This document shows, piece after piece, positions 9,202 through 17,158 of a stretch of DNA of 64,000 nucleotides. Source of the DNA: Oleiagrimonas sp964608595 (GTDB lineage Bacteria > Pseudomonadota > Gammaproteobacteria > Xanthomonadales > Rhodanobacteraceae); the NCBI GenBank assembly GCA_964608595.1, contig CAZSOU010000002.1:1-64000 (forward strand), in the 5' to 3' direction. How positions within the stretch are numbered: position 1 is the first letter of the stretch; every line of letters starts with the position of its first letter. Below the pieces are notes generated by a model. It had not been told where the DNA came from. It saw only the letters and a program-made list of their open reading frames with translations, and ran no database searches. The translations under genes were made by a program, and so were the position numbers.

Positions 9202-9422
9202 GCCTTGTTCCTCCAGCCGGGTGATTGCGAATCCAGAATGGTTTCCAGCGTCTGCACGCGGCTCTCCATCTTGTTGGCCATGTGCCACAGATCCGACAGC
9301 ATCTTTTCATCTTCGCGCGTCAATCCCTGGGCCTGGCGGCGCTTGGTCGTGTAATGCAGGATCAGCCACAGCGGGGCGACGAAGATGCAGAAGAGGCTGA
9401 CGCATACGATGAGTGCCTCCAT
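9198..9422 (-). CDS. pspB: Phage-shock protein B
   Basis: Small inner-membrane sensor or adaptor of the Psp response. The 74 residues show an N-terminal helix (LIVCVSLFCIFVAPLWLILHY) followed by an amphipathic coiled coil (MESRVQTLETILDSQSPGWRNK), which parallels the PspB end (leucine-rich, then PxWR). Its Shine-Dalgarno AAGGAG is embedded in the last codons of the upstream 40-codon gene, two bases from that gene's stop. It reaches into the next gene by an ATGA overlap. Confidence 0.93.
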   Translation of the reverse strand: MEALIVCVSLFCIFVAPLWLILHYTTKRRQAQGLTREDEKMLSDLWHMANKMESRVQTLETILDSQSPGWRNKA

Positions 9423-9425
9423 CGT

Positions 9426-9548
9426 TTACTCCTTGGTGTCGTCATGGGTCGGGTCGTTCCGGCGGTGGGCTGCCACGGAATGCGCGATCAGCCAGAGAGG
9501 CACGGTCAACGTGCACAGATAGATGACGATGCCGGCCAGAACGTTCAT
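9426..9548 (-). CDS. 40-residue membrane micro-protein between pspA and pspB
   Basis: A very short gene read directly from the minus strand: it starts at ATG 9548, 6 bases after the pspA stop, and ends with TAA at 9426-9428, three bases before pspB. The product starts MNVLAGIVIYLCTLTVPLWL, a single membrane helix whose VPLWLIAH part echoes PspB (APLWLILH), then a short hydrophilic tail (RRNDPTHDDTKE). Tight packing and the embedded ribosome site for pspB support translation. It looks like a PspB N-terminal half without the coiled coil. Confidence 0.72.
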   Translation of the reverse strand: MNVLAGIVIYLCTLTVPLWLIAHSVAAHRRNDPTHDDTKE

Positions 9549-9554
9549 GGACGC

Positions 9555-10235
9555 TTACTCTTTGGTGGCGGCGTCGGTCGATTGCATGCGCTGTTTGAGT
9601 GCCGCCAATTCGGCTTCGACGTGTTCGTTGCCTTCCAGGTCGGCAAACTCGCGATCCAGATCGCGCTGTTTGCCCAGGTCATAAGCTTCCACCTTGCCTT
9701 CCATGTGTTCGAGCTTGCGTTCGTAGTGCTCGAAGCGACCCAAAGCGTCGTTGATGCGTTCGTCATGGGTGCGGCTTCGCGCCTTCAGACGATGTGTCGC
9801 CGTGCTGTGACGTGTCTGCAAGGTTTTCTGGCGATGCTTGGCATCGGCCAGTTTTGCCTGCAGCGCGGCGATGTCGTCATTGAGCTTGTCCAGACTCAAG
9901 CCGATCTCCTTGTGTTGGCCCTGCAGACCATCCAGCGCTTCCGCCATGTGGCGCTTTTCGGCCAACGCCGCCTTGGCCAGATCATCGCGGCCCTTGTTGA
10001 CGGCCAGTTCGGCACGACGCTGCCACTCGTCGGCTTCGCGGGTGGCGTGGGTGATGCGACGCTCCAGATCCTTGCGATCGGCGATCGCACGGGCGGCGGC
10101 CGAGCGCACTTCCACCAACGTGTCTTCCATTTCCTGGATGATGAGCCGAACCACCTTCTCCGGATCTTCGGCCTTGTCCAGCATCGCGTTGACGTTGGAG
10201 TTGATGATGTCGCTCATTCTTGAAAAAACGCCCAT
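9555..10235 (-). CDS. pspA: Phage-shock protein A
   Basis: Peripheral inner-membrane protein of the PspA/Vipp1 (ESCRT-III-like) family that binds and supports damaged membrane and, in known systems, inhibits PspF. The 226 residues begin MGVFSRMSDIINSNVNAMLDKAEDPEK, the amphipathic helix and conserved opening of the family, and continue as a long helical coiled coil. ATG 10235 follows GAGGTA. First gene of the leftward psp unit, with a sigma-54 promoter about 45 bases upstream. Confidence 0.96.
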   Translation of the reverse strand: MGVFSRMSDIINSNVNAMLDKAEDPEKVVRLIIQEMEDTLVEVRSAAARAIADRKDLERRITHATREADEWQRRAELAVNKGRDDLAKAALAEKRHMAEALDGLQGQHKEIGLSLDKLNDDIAALQAKLADAKHRQKTLQTRHSTATHRLKARSRTHDERINDALGRFEHYERKLEHMEGKVEAYDLGKQRDLDREFADLEGNEHVEAELAALKQRMQSTDAATKE

Positions 10236-10279
10236 GGCGGATACCTCGTGTGGGTGAAAGATCAGTTCATCTTGTGCAA

Positions 10280-10295
10280 TGCACAGGGCGTGCCA
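10280..10295 (-). promoter_or_regulatory. Sigma-54 (-24/-12) promoter of the psp unit
   Basis: On the minus strand the sequence reads TGGCACG-CCCT-GTGCA. The invariant GG and GC are ten bases apart, as required, with one mismatch to the TGGCACG-N4-TTGCW consensus. It lies about 45 bases before the pspA start, and a PspF-type activator gene is divergent from it. Confidence 0.8.
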
Positions 10296-10391
10296 ACTTG
10301 TGGGTGTTATGTAACATCATGATAATAAAGTAATTTATGGATTCGACTTGGTGCGGGCGCGAAATCTTGCTCGCTTGTTTGGGCTGAAAAA

Positions 10392-10420
10392 TAGTCAAAT
10401 TAGCCAACTAATAGCGTAAA
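10392..10420. promoter_or_regulatory. Candidate PspF upstream activating site
   Basis: The AT-rich stretch TAGTCAAATTAGCCAACTAA and the following TAGCGTAAA sit about 100-125 bases upstream of the -24/-12 promoter, the distance used by PspF sites in enteric bacteria. It contains the dyad TTAG-CCAA-CTAA. Assigned by position and resemblance; binding is unproven. The rest of the 324-base pspA-pspF gap is AT-rich and without a gene. Confidence 0.4.
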
Positions 10421-10559
10421 TAACGTTCATGTTTGGTATGATGGCGTCGTCGCGAAACGTCGTGGCCATGCTCTGCATGCCATTGACGATTCGGTACACG
10501 GCTTTGTCGAGCCGGGTCCCGACGTTCCGCCGTCACCTTTGAAAGCAGCGCGCAAGCCC

Positions 10560-11603
10560 ATGCCCAATCCCTTGTCCACTGATTCCGACGCCACCGCCAT
10601 GCTGGGCGAGTCGCCCGCCTTCCTGAGCCTGCTGGAGCAGACGTCGCGCGTGGCCAACGTGGACAAGCCGGTACTGGTCATCGGCGAACGCGGCACCGGC
10701 AAGGAATTGATTGCCGCGCGGCTTCATTACCTGTCGCCGCGCTGGGAAGCGCCGCTGGTCAAACTCAATTGCGCGACGTTGACCGAATCGTTGCTGGAAA
10801 CCGAGCTGTTCGGTCACGAAGCCGGTGCGTTCACGGGCGCCACGCAACGGCATGTCGGGCGTTTCGAGCAGGCCGACGGTGGCACGTTGTTTCTGGACGA
10901 GCTGGCCACGGTGTCGCTGCGTGTGCAGGAAAAAATCCTGCGCGCGGTGGAATACGGCCAATTCGAACGGGTGGGCGGCAGCCGGACCTTGAGTGTGGAT
11001 GTCCGCATTGTCGGGGCAACCAATCGGGACCTGCCCGCCGCCGTGCGTGCCGGCCAGTTTCGCGCCGATCTGCTCGATCGGCTCGCCTTCGATGTGCTCA
11101 CCGTGCCGCCGTTGCGTGCCCGCGCCAGCGATATTCTGCACCTCGCCGAGCATTTTGCCGTGGACATCAGCCGTGAACTGGACCGCGACATCTTTCCCGG
11201 TTTTACCGACTCCGCGCGCGACGAACTGCTGCATTATGCGTGGCCGGGCAACGTGCGCGAGCTGAAAAACGTGGTCGAACGTTCCGTGCATCGCAGTGCG
11301 CCGGATGCGCCGGTGGACACGATCGTGTTCGATCCGTTTGCCTCCGCTTATCGTCCCGACGTCGCGGGTGAAGCCGAATCAGTCGATATGTCGGAAGTGG
11401 CGAAACCTGCCGTCGGCCTGCCATGCGACCTGAAGCAGGAAACGGCGCGCCTGGAAGTCGAGTTGATCGAACAGGCTCTGGTCGAAGCACGATACAACCA
11501 GACCCGGGCCGCACCGTTGCTCGGCCTGACGTATCACCAGTTGCGCGCGCTGCTGCGCAAGCACGACATGGTGAAGCCGCGCGCCAATCATGGTGGCGAA
11601 TGA
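10560..11603 (+). CDS. pspF: PspF-type sigma-54 activator
   Basis: Bacterial enhancer-binding ATPase that opens sigma-54 promoters; here it probably drives the divergent psp unit. The 347 residues start almost directly with the AAA+ domain and, as in PspF, have no N-terminal receiver domain. Visible are Walker A (GERGTGKE), the sigma-54 contact loop GAFTGAT, Walker B (GGTLFLDEL), the arginine-rich sensor regions (WPGNVRELKNVVERS) and a C-terminal Fis-type helix-turn-helix (NQTRAAPLLGLTYHQLRALL). ATG 10560 was preferred to TTG 10539; neither has a strong ribosome site. Confidence 0.93.
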   Translation: MPNPLSTDSDATAMLGESPAFLSLLEQTSRVANVDKPVLVIGERGTGKELIAARLHYLSPRWEAPLVKLNCATLTESLLETELFGHEAGAFTGATQRHVGRFEQADGGTLFLDELATVSLRVQEKILRAVEYGQFERVGGSRTLSVDVRIVGATNRDLPAAVRAGQFRADLLDRLAFDVLTVPPLRARASDILHLAEHFAVDISRELDRDIFPGFTDSARDELLHYAWPGNVRELKNVVERSVHRSAPDAPVDTIVFDPFASAYRPDVAGEAESVDMSEVAKPAVGLPCDLKQETARLEVELIEQALVEARYNQTRAAPLLGLTYHQLRALLRKHDMVKPRANHGGE

Positions 11604-11645
11604 CATCAAGTGGTTCCGCGCGATCGTTTGTGTTCTAGTGGAGCC

Positions 11646-13136
11646 ATGACGCATTTTCTGGCCCTCGATCAGGGCACCAGCAGCAGCCGGGCAATCGTGT
11701 TTGACGACCGCGGCACGGTGGTCGCCGGCGCGCGCCGCGAAATCGACGTTCATTACCCGCATGCCGGTTGGGTGGAACAGGATGCCATGGATATCTGGAC
11801 GTCCCAACGCGATTCGGCGGTCGAAGCCCTTGGCAAGGCCGGTATCGATGTTGCCCGCATTGCCGGCATCGGTATCGCCAATCAACGTGAAACGACCGTC
11901 GTGTGGGATCGCAACAGCGGCAAGCCGATCGCACCGGCCATCGTGTGGCAGGATCAACGTGGCGCGGCCCGTTGCGAAGAGTTGTCGGAGCAAGGCGTTG
12001 CCCGAAAGGTTCGCGCCATGACGGGCCTGCGCATCGACGCGTATTTTTCGGCCACCAAGATCGCCTGGATACTCGATCATGTCGATGGCGCCCGTGCCCG
12101 CGCGGACAAAGGCGAGCTTGCCTTCGGCACCGTGGACAGCTGGCTTTTGTGGAATCTGACGCAAGGCCGGGTGCACGCCACCGATGTCACCAACGCCTCG
12201 CGCACGTTGCTGCTCGATATCGAAACCCTCGACTGGGACGATGGTCTTCTCGACCTGTTCGATATCCCGCGCCGCCTTTTGCCCGAAGTGCGTCCGTCCG
12301 CCGGTCATTTCGGAAACGCCGTCCTGGCCGGCGGCAAGGCGCCCGTTACCGGCGTGGCCGGCGATCAACCCGCGGCGTTGTTCGGTCAGCGCTGCCGGCG
12401 CAAAGGGCAGGCCAAAAACACGTACGGCACCGGTGCGTTCGTGCTCATGCACACCGGTCACGAACGGTGCGATGTGGAGGGGTTGGTCACCGGACCGGTC
12501 TGCCGTCTGCCGGGCGATGATCGGGCCTACGGGTTGGAGGGATCGATCTTCGTGGCCGGCGCGCTGGTGCAGTGGTTGCGCGACGGATTGGGCCTGATCA
12601 AGGCCTCCGGCGACATCGAGGCGCTGGCCGCCGAGGTGCCGGACGCCGGTGGCGTCAGTATCGTCCCTGCATTGACCGGTCTGGGCGCGCCATTCTGGGA
12701 TGCGGCTGCCCGCGGGACCATTCTCGGTCTGACACGCGGCACCACCGCGGCGCATATCGCGCGCGCCAGCCTGGAAGCCATCGCGTGGCGGACGCGAGAC
12801 GTGATCGAGGCCATGCAAACCGTGTTGGACAAACCCGTCGCCACCCTGCGTGTTGACGGAGGCGCGGCGCGCGACGACCTGCTGCTGCAGATCCAGGCCG
12901 ATGTGCTCGGCGTGCCCATCGTGCGCCCCGCGGACATCGAAACCACAGCCATGGGTGCGGCCATGCTGGCAGCCGCGGGCGCCGAAGCTGTCGACGCCGA
13001 CGGACTCGATGCATGGTGGCAAGCCGGACACCAATTCGAACCGGGACCGGATGCCGACACCCGCGATGAACGCTATCGTACTTGGCAACGCGCTTGCGAG
13101 CGCGCTCGTCAGTGGGCGTTGGACGATGCGCCGTGA
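11646..13136 (+). CDS. glpK: Glycerol kinase
   Basis: Cytoplasmic FGGY-family kinase that makes sn-glycerol 3-phosphate. The 496 residues open with FLALDQGTSSSRAIVFD, the phosphate-binding motif, followed by HPYAGWVEQDA-like and NQRETTVVWD stretches, and near the C-terminus the FGGY-type LRVDGGAARDDLL. The ATG at 11646 puts the motif at the N-terminus; upstream codons in frame are not family-like. It is 42 bases after pspF and overlaps or abuts glpD, forming a glpKD unit. No glpF or glpR is present in the window. Confidence 0.97.
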   Translation: MTHFLALDQGTSSSRAIVFDDRGTVVAGARREIDVHYPHAGWVEQDAMDIWTSQRDSAVEALGKAGIDVARIAGIGIANQRETTVVWDRNSGKPIAPAIVWQDQRGAARCEELSEQGVARKVRAMTGLRIDAYFSATKIAWILDHVDGARARADKGELAFGTVDSWLLWNLTQGRVHATDVTNASRTLLLDIETLDWDDGLLDLFDIPRRLLPEVRPSAGHFGNAVLAGGKAPVTGVAGDQPAALFGQRCRRKGQAKNTYGTGAFVLMHTGHERCDVEGLVTGPVCRLPGDDRAYGLEGSIFVAGALVQWLRDGLGLIKASGDIEALAAEVPDAGGVSIVPALTGLGAPFWDAAARGTILGLTRGTTAAHIARASLEAIAWRTRDVIEAMQTVLDKPVATLRVDGGAARDDLLLQIQADVLGVPIVRPADIETTAMGAAMLAAAGAEAVDADGLDAWWQAGHQFEPGPDADTRDERYRTWQRACERARQWALDDAP

Positions 13137-13141
13137 GCCAC

Positions 13142-14710
13142 ATGGATCGCGCCCGTCACCTGGCGCGATTGGCGCGCGAAGCCTTCGATGTGCTGGTCAT
13201 CGGCGCCGGCGCCACCGGTGCGGGTGTCGCACTGGATGCGGCCAGTCGCGGTTTGTCCGTGGCGCTGGTCGAGCGCGGTGACTTTGCCGGCGGCACGTCG
13301 AGTCGATCGACCAAGCTGGTGCATGGCGGTGTGCGCTACCTTGAAGCCGCCGTCACCCAATTCGATCGTGCGCAATTCCGGCTGGTGCGTGAAGCGCTGG
13401 CCGAACGCGCAACCTTGCTCGAGATCGCCCCGCATCTGGTGCATCCGCTGCGCACCGTCGTCCCCGTGTACCGTTGGCGCGAGGCGCTTTTTTACCGGGT
13501 CGGATTGTGGTTGTACGACCGTGCGGCAGGCGACGCTGCCATCGGCCGCAGCCATTTCGTTTCAGTCGACGCCATGCTGCGTGCCTTTCCGTCATTGTGT
13601 CGGGATCATCTGAAAGGCGGCGTGGCGTATTACGACGGCCAATTCGATGATGCGCGCATGGCGCTGGCGCTGGTCGCAAGCGCCGCGCGTGAAGGTGCCG
13701 CCGTTGCCAATCGGGTCGAGGTCGATTCCCTGGTCGAGCAGCACGGCCGACTTGTCGGCGCTCAGGTGCGCGACACGATCAGCGGCGATACCTGGCAAGC
13801 CGACGCCCGCGTCATTGTCAATGCGACCGGTCCGTACAGTGATGCCGTGCGTCGCATGGAACATCCCGCCGTGCCGCCGCTGCTTGCCCCCAGTCGCGGC
13901 ACCCATCTTGCATTCGACAAGCGCTGGGCGCCGCAGGCGGACGGGCTGCTGATTCCGAGTACGTCCGACGGACGCGTGTTGTTCTTGTTGCCGTGGCAAG
14001 GCGGCACCCTGGCGGGTACCACCGATGTCGCGACGGATCCGACACGGGATCCCGAGCCGGCTCAGGATGAAATCGACTACCTGCTCGGCCAACTGGGCGA
14101 ATGGCTGCAGCCCGCGCCGTCGCGCGCGGACATCCGCGCATGCTGGGCCGGACTGCGTCCGCTGATCGGCGAAAAGTCCGCCAGTACCGCTCACATCGTG
14201 CGGGAGCATCACATCGAAACCGGCCCCAAGGGCCTGGTGACCATTGCCGGCGGCAAATGGACCACCTATCGCCTGATGGCCGAAGAAACCGTGGACTGCA
14301 TCATCGAAACCACGCCGCTCGAACCGGCTGGAAGCTGCCGCACGCGCGAGCTGATACTGGTCGGAGGCGACGGTTTCGACGCGCACCTGGCACGTGAACT
14401 GGCCACGCAGCATCACCTCGACGACGATATCGCCGACCACCTTGCACACGCTTACGGCGGTTGCGCCAGGCAACTTCTGGCCGAGGCCGGGACCGACGGC
14501 ACGCACCGTCTCGCGGCAGACCATCCCTGCATCGAAGCCGAGGTCATCTGGGCACAGCGCCACGAGATGGCGCAAACCGTCGATGATGTGCTTGCCCGGC
14601 GACTGCGTCTGAGTTTTCTCGATGCGGACGCCGCCACTGCGGCGCGCCCGCGGGTTGAGGCCTTGCTCGCCCGTGGCCGGGGTGCTGCAGACCCGGGTGG
14701 GCGTACGTAA
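13142..14710 (+). CDS. glpD: Glycerol-3-phosphate dehydrogenase (aerobic type)
   Basis: Membrane-associated FAD enzyme that oxidises glycerol 3-phosphate to dihydroxyacetone phosphate and feeds electrons to quinone. The 522 residues show the FAD dinucleotide motif (DVLVIGAGATGAGVALDAA), the GlpD signature (GGTSSRSTKLVHGGVRYLE) and the conserved TIAGGKWTTYRLMAEE. ATG 13142 is used; an alternative GTG at 13133 overlaps the glpK stop as GTGA and would add three residues. Either way it is coupled to glpK. Confidence 0.96.
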   Translation: MDRARHLARLAREAFDVLVIGAGATGAGVALDAASRGLSVALVERGDFAGGTSSRSTKLVHGGVRYLEAAVTQFDRAQFRLVREALAERATLLEIAPHLVHPLRTVVPVYRWREALFYRVGLWLYDRAAGDAAIGRSHFVSVDAMLRAFPSLCRDHLKGGVAYYDGQFDDARMALALVASAAREGAAVANRVEVDSLVEQHGRLVGAQVRDTISGDTWQADARVIVNATGPYSDAVRRMEHPAVPPLLAPSRGTHLAFDKRWAPQADGLLIPSTSDGRVLFLLPWQGGTLAGTTDVATDPTRDPEPAQDEIDYLLGQLGEWLQPAPSRADIRACWAGLRPLIGEKSASTAHIVREHHIETGPKGLVTIAGGKWTTYRLMAEETVDCIIETTPLEPAGSCRTRELILVGGDGFDAHLARELATQHHLDDDIADHLAHAYGGCARQLLAEAGTDGTHRLAADHPCIEAEVIWAQRHEMAQTVDDVLARRLRLSFLDADAATAARPRVEALLARGRGAADPGGRT

Positions 14711-14887
14711 CGCTGTTTCGGGTCGGAGCATCCGGCGCGGCCGTTTGCCCGGACAACGCCTGTCAGGGCGAATTTTTCCACCCGCGCGTCGCCCGTTTGG
14801 ACGGGGGTGCGGCGCCGAAAAAGTGTCACCTGTGGTTCATGATCGCGGGCGGATTATCGAGGCTCCCCAACCAACGAGAAAACCATC

Positions 14888-15064
14888 ATGGACAAGAACC
14901 GCAAAGACGGCGCAAAGCACCAGGTCAAAGGCAAGATCAAGGAAGTGACCGGCAAGGTGACCGGTAACAAATCCAAGGAATACAGCGGCAAGATCGAAAA
15001 GAATCTGGGCAAGGCCCAGAAGAACGTGGGTGAAGCTGCAGACGAGGCGCGCAAGCGCCATTGA
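14888..15064 (+). CDS. CsbD-family stress protein
   Basis: A 58-residue, highly charged protein with the CsbD pattern: MDKNRKDGAKHQVKGKIKEV, then GKVTGNKSKEYSGKIEKNLGKAQKNVG. CsbD-like proteins are abundant, mostly unstructured, general-stress proteins of unknown mechanism. It stands alone 177 bases after glpD, with a GAGAAAA ribosome-site-like run before ATG 14888 and a strong terminator 42 bases after the stop, so it is a single-gene unit. Confidence 0.9.
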   Translation: MDKNRKDGAKHQVKGKIKEVTGKVTGNKSKEYSGKIEKNLGKAQKNVGEAADEARKRH

Positions 15065-15105
15065 CAACTCGTGCAGCGAGTCCGCTTGCACTGTGTACGC
15101 GCAAA

Positions 15106-15138
15106 GACGAACCGGCCGTGAGGCCGGTTCGTCGTTTT
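15106..15138 (+). terminator. Rho-independent terminator of the csbD-like gene
   Basis: Perfect 12-base stem (GACGAACCGGCC, 15106-15117, with its complement at 15122-15133), loop GTGA, followed by GTTTT. Confidence 0.9.
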
Positions 15139-15290
15139 ACGCGCCGACATGTGCAAAATGGCGGTTTCGGCGCTCTGCCGACAGCATGAAAACAGTCGGA
15201 CGCCAACACGGGTCCCGGCTGCTGCAACGCCCGGAATCATGCGCGCCGCAGGTGTATCGTGAAATCACGCCATTCCATTCCGGAGGCTCC

Positions 15291-15812
15291 ATGAAACTCG
15301 AAGGTTCCTGTCACTGCGGTCGCGTCCGGTTCCGTTGCGACGCCTACGCGCCAGTGCCTTATCTGCGCTGCTATTGCTCGATCTGTCGCAAGACCGCTGG
15401 CGGCGGCGGTTACGCCATCAACCTCGGGGCGCGCCATGACACACTCGAAGTCGAAGGCCGCGAATACCTGTCGGTCTACCGTGCCCGCATACGCGAGGAC
15501 GATGGCAGCATCCGCGAAAGTTCCGGCCAGCGCCACTTCTGCAAACATTGCGGCAGCGCCCTGTGGTTGTACGACCCCACCTGGCCCGAGCTGGTGCACC
15601 CGCACGCCTCGGCCATCGATACCCCGCTGCCCGAGCCGCCCGAGCGCGTGCACCTTCTGCTTGATTCCAGGGCCTCATGGGTCGACGTGCCGAAAGGTCC
15701 GCGCGACACGCATTTCCAGCGCTTCCCCGACAAGTCGCTGGAGCAATGGCATCGCGAGCACGGGCTGCTGGATGAACCCCCTCGCAAAGCGGACGGGGGT
15801 GATCAACCCTGA
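15291..15812 (+). CDS. GFA/CENP-V domain zinc protein
   Basis: The 173 residues carry the zinc-binding cysteine pattern of the GFA (glutathione-dependent formaldehyde-activating-like) fold: SCHCGRVRF near residue 6, CYCSICRKTAGGGG near residue 30, and FCKHCGSALW near residue 85. ATG 15291 follows GGAGG at ideal spacing. Members bind zinc and some act on glutathione adducts, but most have no proven substrate, so no reaction is assigned. Confidence 0.9.
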   Translation: MKLEGSCHCGRVRFRCDAYAPVPYLRCYCSICRKTAGGGGYAINLGARHDTLEVEGREYLSVYRARIREDDGSIRESSGQRHFCKHCGSALWLYDPTWPELVHPHASAIDTPLPEPPERVHLLLDSRASWVDVPKGPRDTHFQRFPDKSLEQWHREHGLLDEPPRKADGGDQP

Positions 15813-16225
15813 TGGTCTGATTCACCGCCTCGCAAACGTACGCGGCAAGGGACCCGCCGGAACGACAATAGCAACGGGGCGTATCCAACCATCACCGGTC
15901 TCCTTGGGTCATGCGCAAACGTCGGAAATCAACGGTGCGTACAGCGCGTCGGCAAAATGGACGAGTTGGATGAAGACGATGGCAGCATCAGGTGTCCATT
16001 CGCATAATGTTGATCAAGGCATGCGACAAGCGATACTTCGTCGGCCCGTATTGTCTTTGCATGAGTTGCAGGGAATGTCGCTTGATCCATGCCTTTGTCG
16101 ATCGCCTTCTTGAACTCGCTCGAGAAATGTGAGGAATACGGGCGCGAGGGATACAGTCGAGAGCTCGTATTCACGACCTTTTCATGGAGAGATCGTACCG
16201 GCCGGGCTGCATGGGCGGCGCCATT
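15813..16225. other. 413-base stretch without a recognisable gene
   Basis: Lower GC than its surroundings. Open frames up to 81 codons exist on the minus strand (15929-16174), but none resembles a known family or has a convincing ribosome site. No repeat or RNA structure was recognised. It separates two convergent units. Confidence 0.5.
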
Positions 16226-16885
16226 TCAGGTTTGTGAGCGGCTTTCGGTTCGGTCGGCGGATTTGGTTGCCGAGTCCGATGGATGCCGCTCGGTCACGCT
16301 GATTGCCCAGTTCACTACTTGCCTTGCCAGCGCATCATCCGCCGCGCCGAAGGCCTGGATGACATCCGGGATGTTTGCGCTGGCCGGGTTGCGGGTAATG
16401 GTGAAGCTGCGTGCACCGGCCAGGCTTGGCGAGTTGCTGCGCTGCAGCCGCGCGTCGTAGCGCACCACGACAACGGGTTTTCCGGCGCGGTATTCGGTTT
16501 GGAAGGCGCGCAGATCGCCGCTCAGGGTGTAGTCGGAGCGGAAGCGGTCGTCGTCGGTGGTGACGGCTTTCAGGTTGGCGGCCATGAATGCGTCGACGAG
16601 GCGTTGACGTATCAGCAGGGCGGGCAGGTCGCTCCAGCGGGCACCCTTGTAGGTACTGACCTGGCCGGGGGAGGGCATGACGGCGATGGTGGTTGCATCG
16701 AGCGGGCCGCTTGCGTGGGGGGTGCTGATGCGCAGGGAGAACGGTTCGGATGCGCGGGCATTGACGGTCGGTGTGGTTGGCGGTTGCCAGGTGTGGATGA
16801 TTTGTTTTTCCGGGAGGATCGAGCAGGCGCTCAGCATGATGAGCATGCTTGCCAGAAGAGGGCCTCGTGAAACCATCGTTCGCAT
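16226..16885 (-). CDS. ABC-type transport auxiliary lipoprotein (PqiC-like)
   Basis: Probable outer-membrane or periplasmic lipoprotein partner of the MCE transporter encoded upstream. The 219 residues begin MRTMVSRGPLLASMLIMLSAC, a lipoprotein signal peptide with lipobox LSAC at about residue 21. The mature part has the auxiliary-lipoprotein pattern (RISTPHASGPLDATTIAVMP, then YKGARWSDLPALLIRQRLVDAF). The frame is open a further 88 codons towards the MCE gene, but those residues (arginine and serine rich) are not signal-like, so ATG 16885 was chosen. Last gene of the operon. Confidence 0.88.
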   Translation of the reverse strand: MRTMVSRGPLLASMLIMLSACSILPEKQIIHTWQPPTTPTVNARASEPFSLRISTPHASGPLDATTIAVMPSPGQVSTYKGARWSDLPALLIRQRLVDAFMAANLKAVTTDDDRFRSDYTLSGDLRAFQTEYRAGKPVVVVRYDARLQRSNSPSLAGARSFTITRNPASANIPDVIQAFGAADDALARQVVNWAISVTERHPSDSATKSADRTESRSQT

Positions 16886-17158
16886 GCATTTCCGCACATT
16901 CCGCCCGGACCTGTTTTCTGGTCGTTCCGGTGTGTTCAACCATGAACGGAGTGGCGAACTCGGGGATGCTCTCCGATCCCTCCGGGCGAACGTGCCTCGC
17001 TTGAATACAGTCCGTTCTCGAGAGCCTTGCTCGACCGGGCTTTGTCCGGTGCGGTCGCCACCGCACCGCATTCGTGACTGGCGATTTGCCGGGGTTTTCA
17101 GCGCCGGAAGGCGCGGGGTGAGGACGGTTCGGGGAAGCGGAAGGTTCATGGCGTGGCC
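16886..17158. other. Structured 273-base spacer inside the MCE operon
   Basis: Unusually long gap between the MCE gene and the lipoprotein gene in an otherwise tight operon. It contains a perfect 9-base hairpin (CGGTGCGGT at 17047-17055 with ACCGCACCG at 17060-17068) and a TCGAG-CTCGA dyad near 17020. No T-run follows, so a plain terminator is unlikely; an mRNA-processing or decayed REP element is possible. Confidence 0.45.

Noticed and set aside
15929..16174. 81-codon minus-strand frame in the 413-base gap
   Set aside because: No ribosome site, no family likeness, serine-rich ending typical of chance frames.
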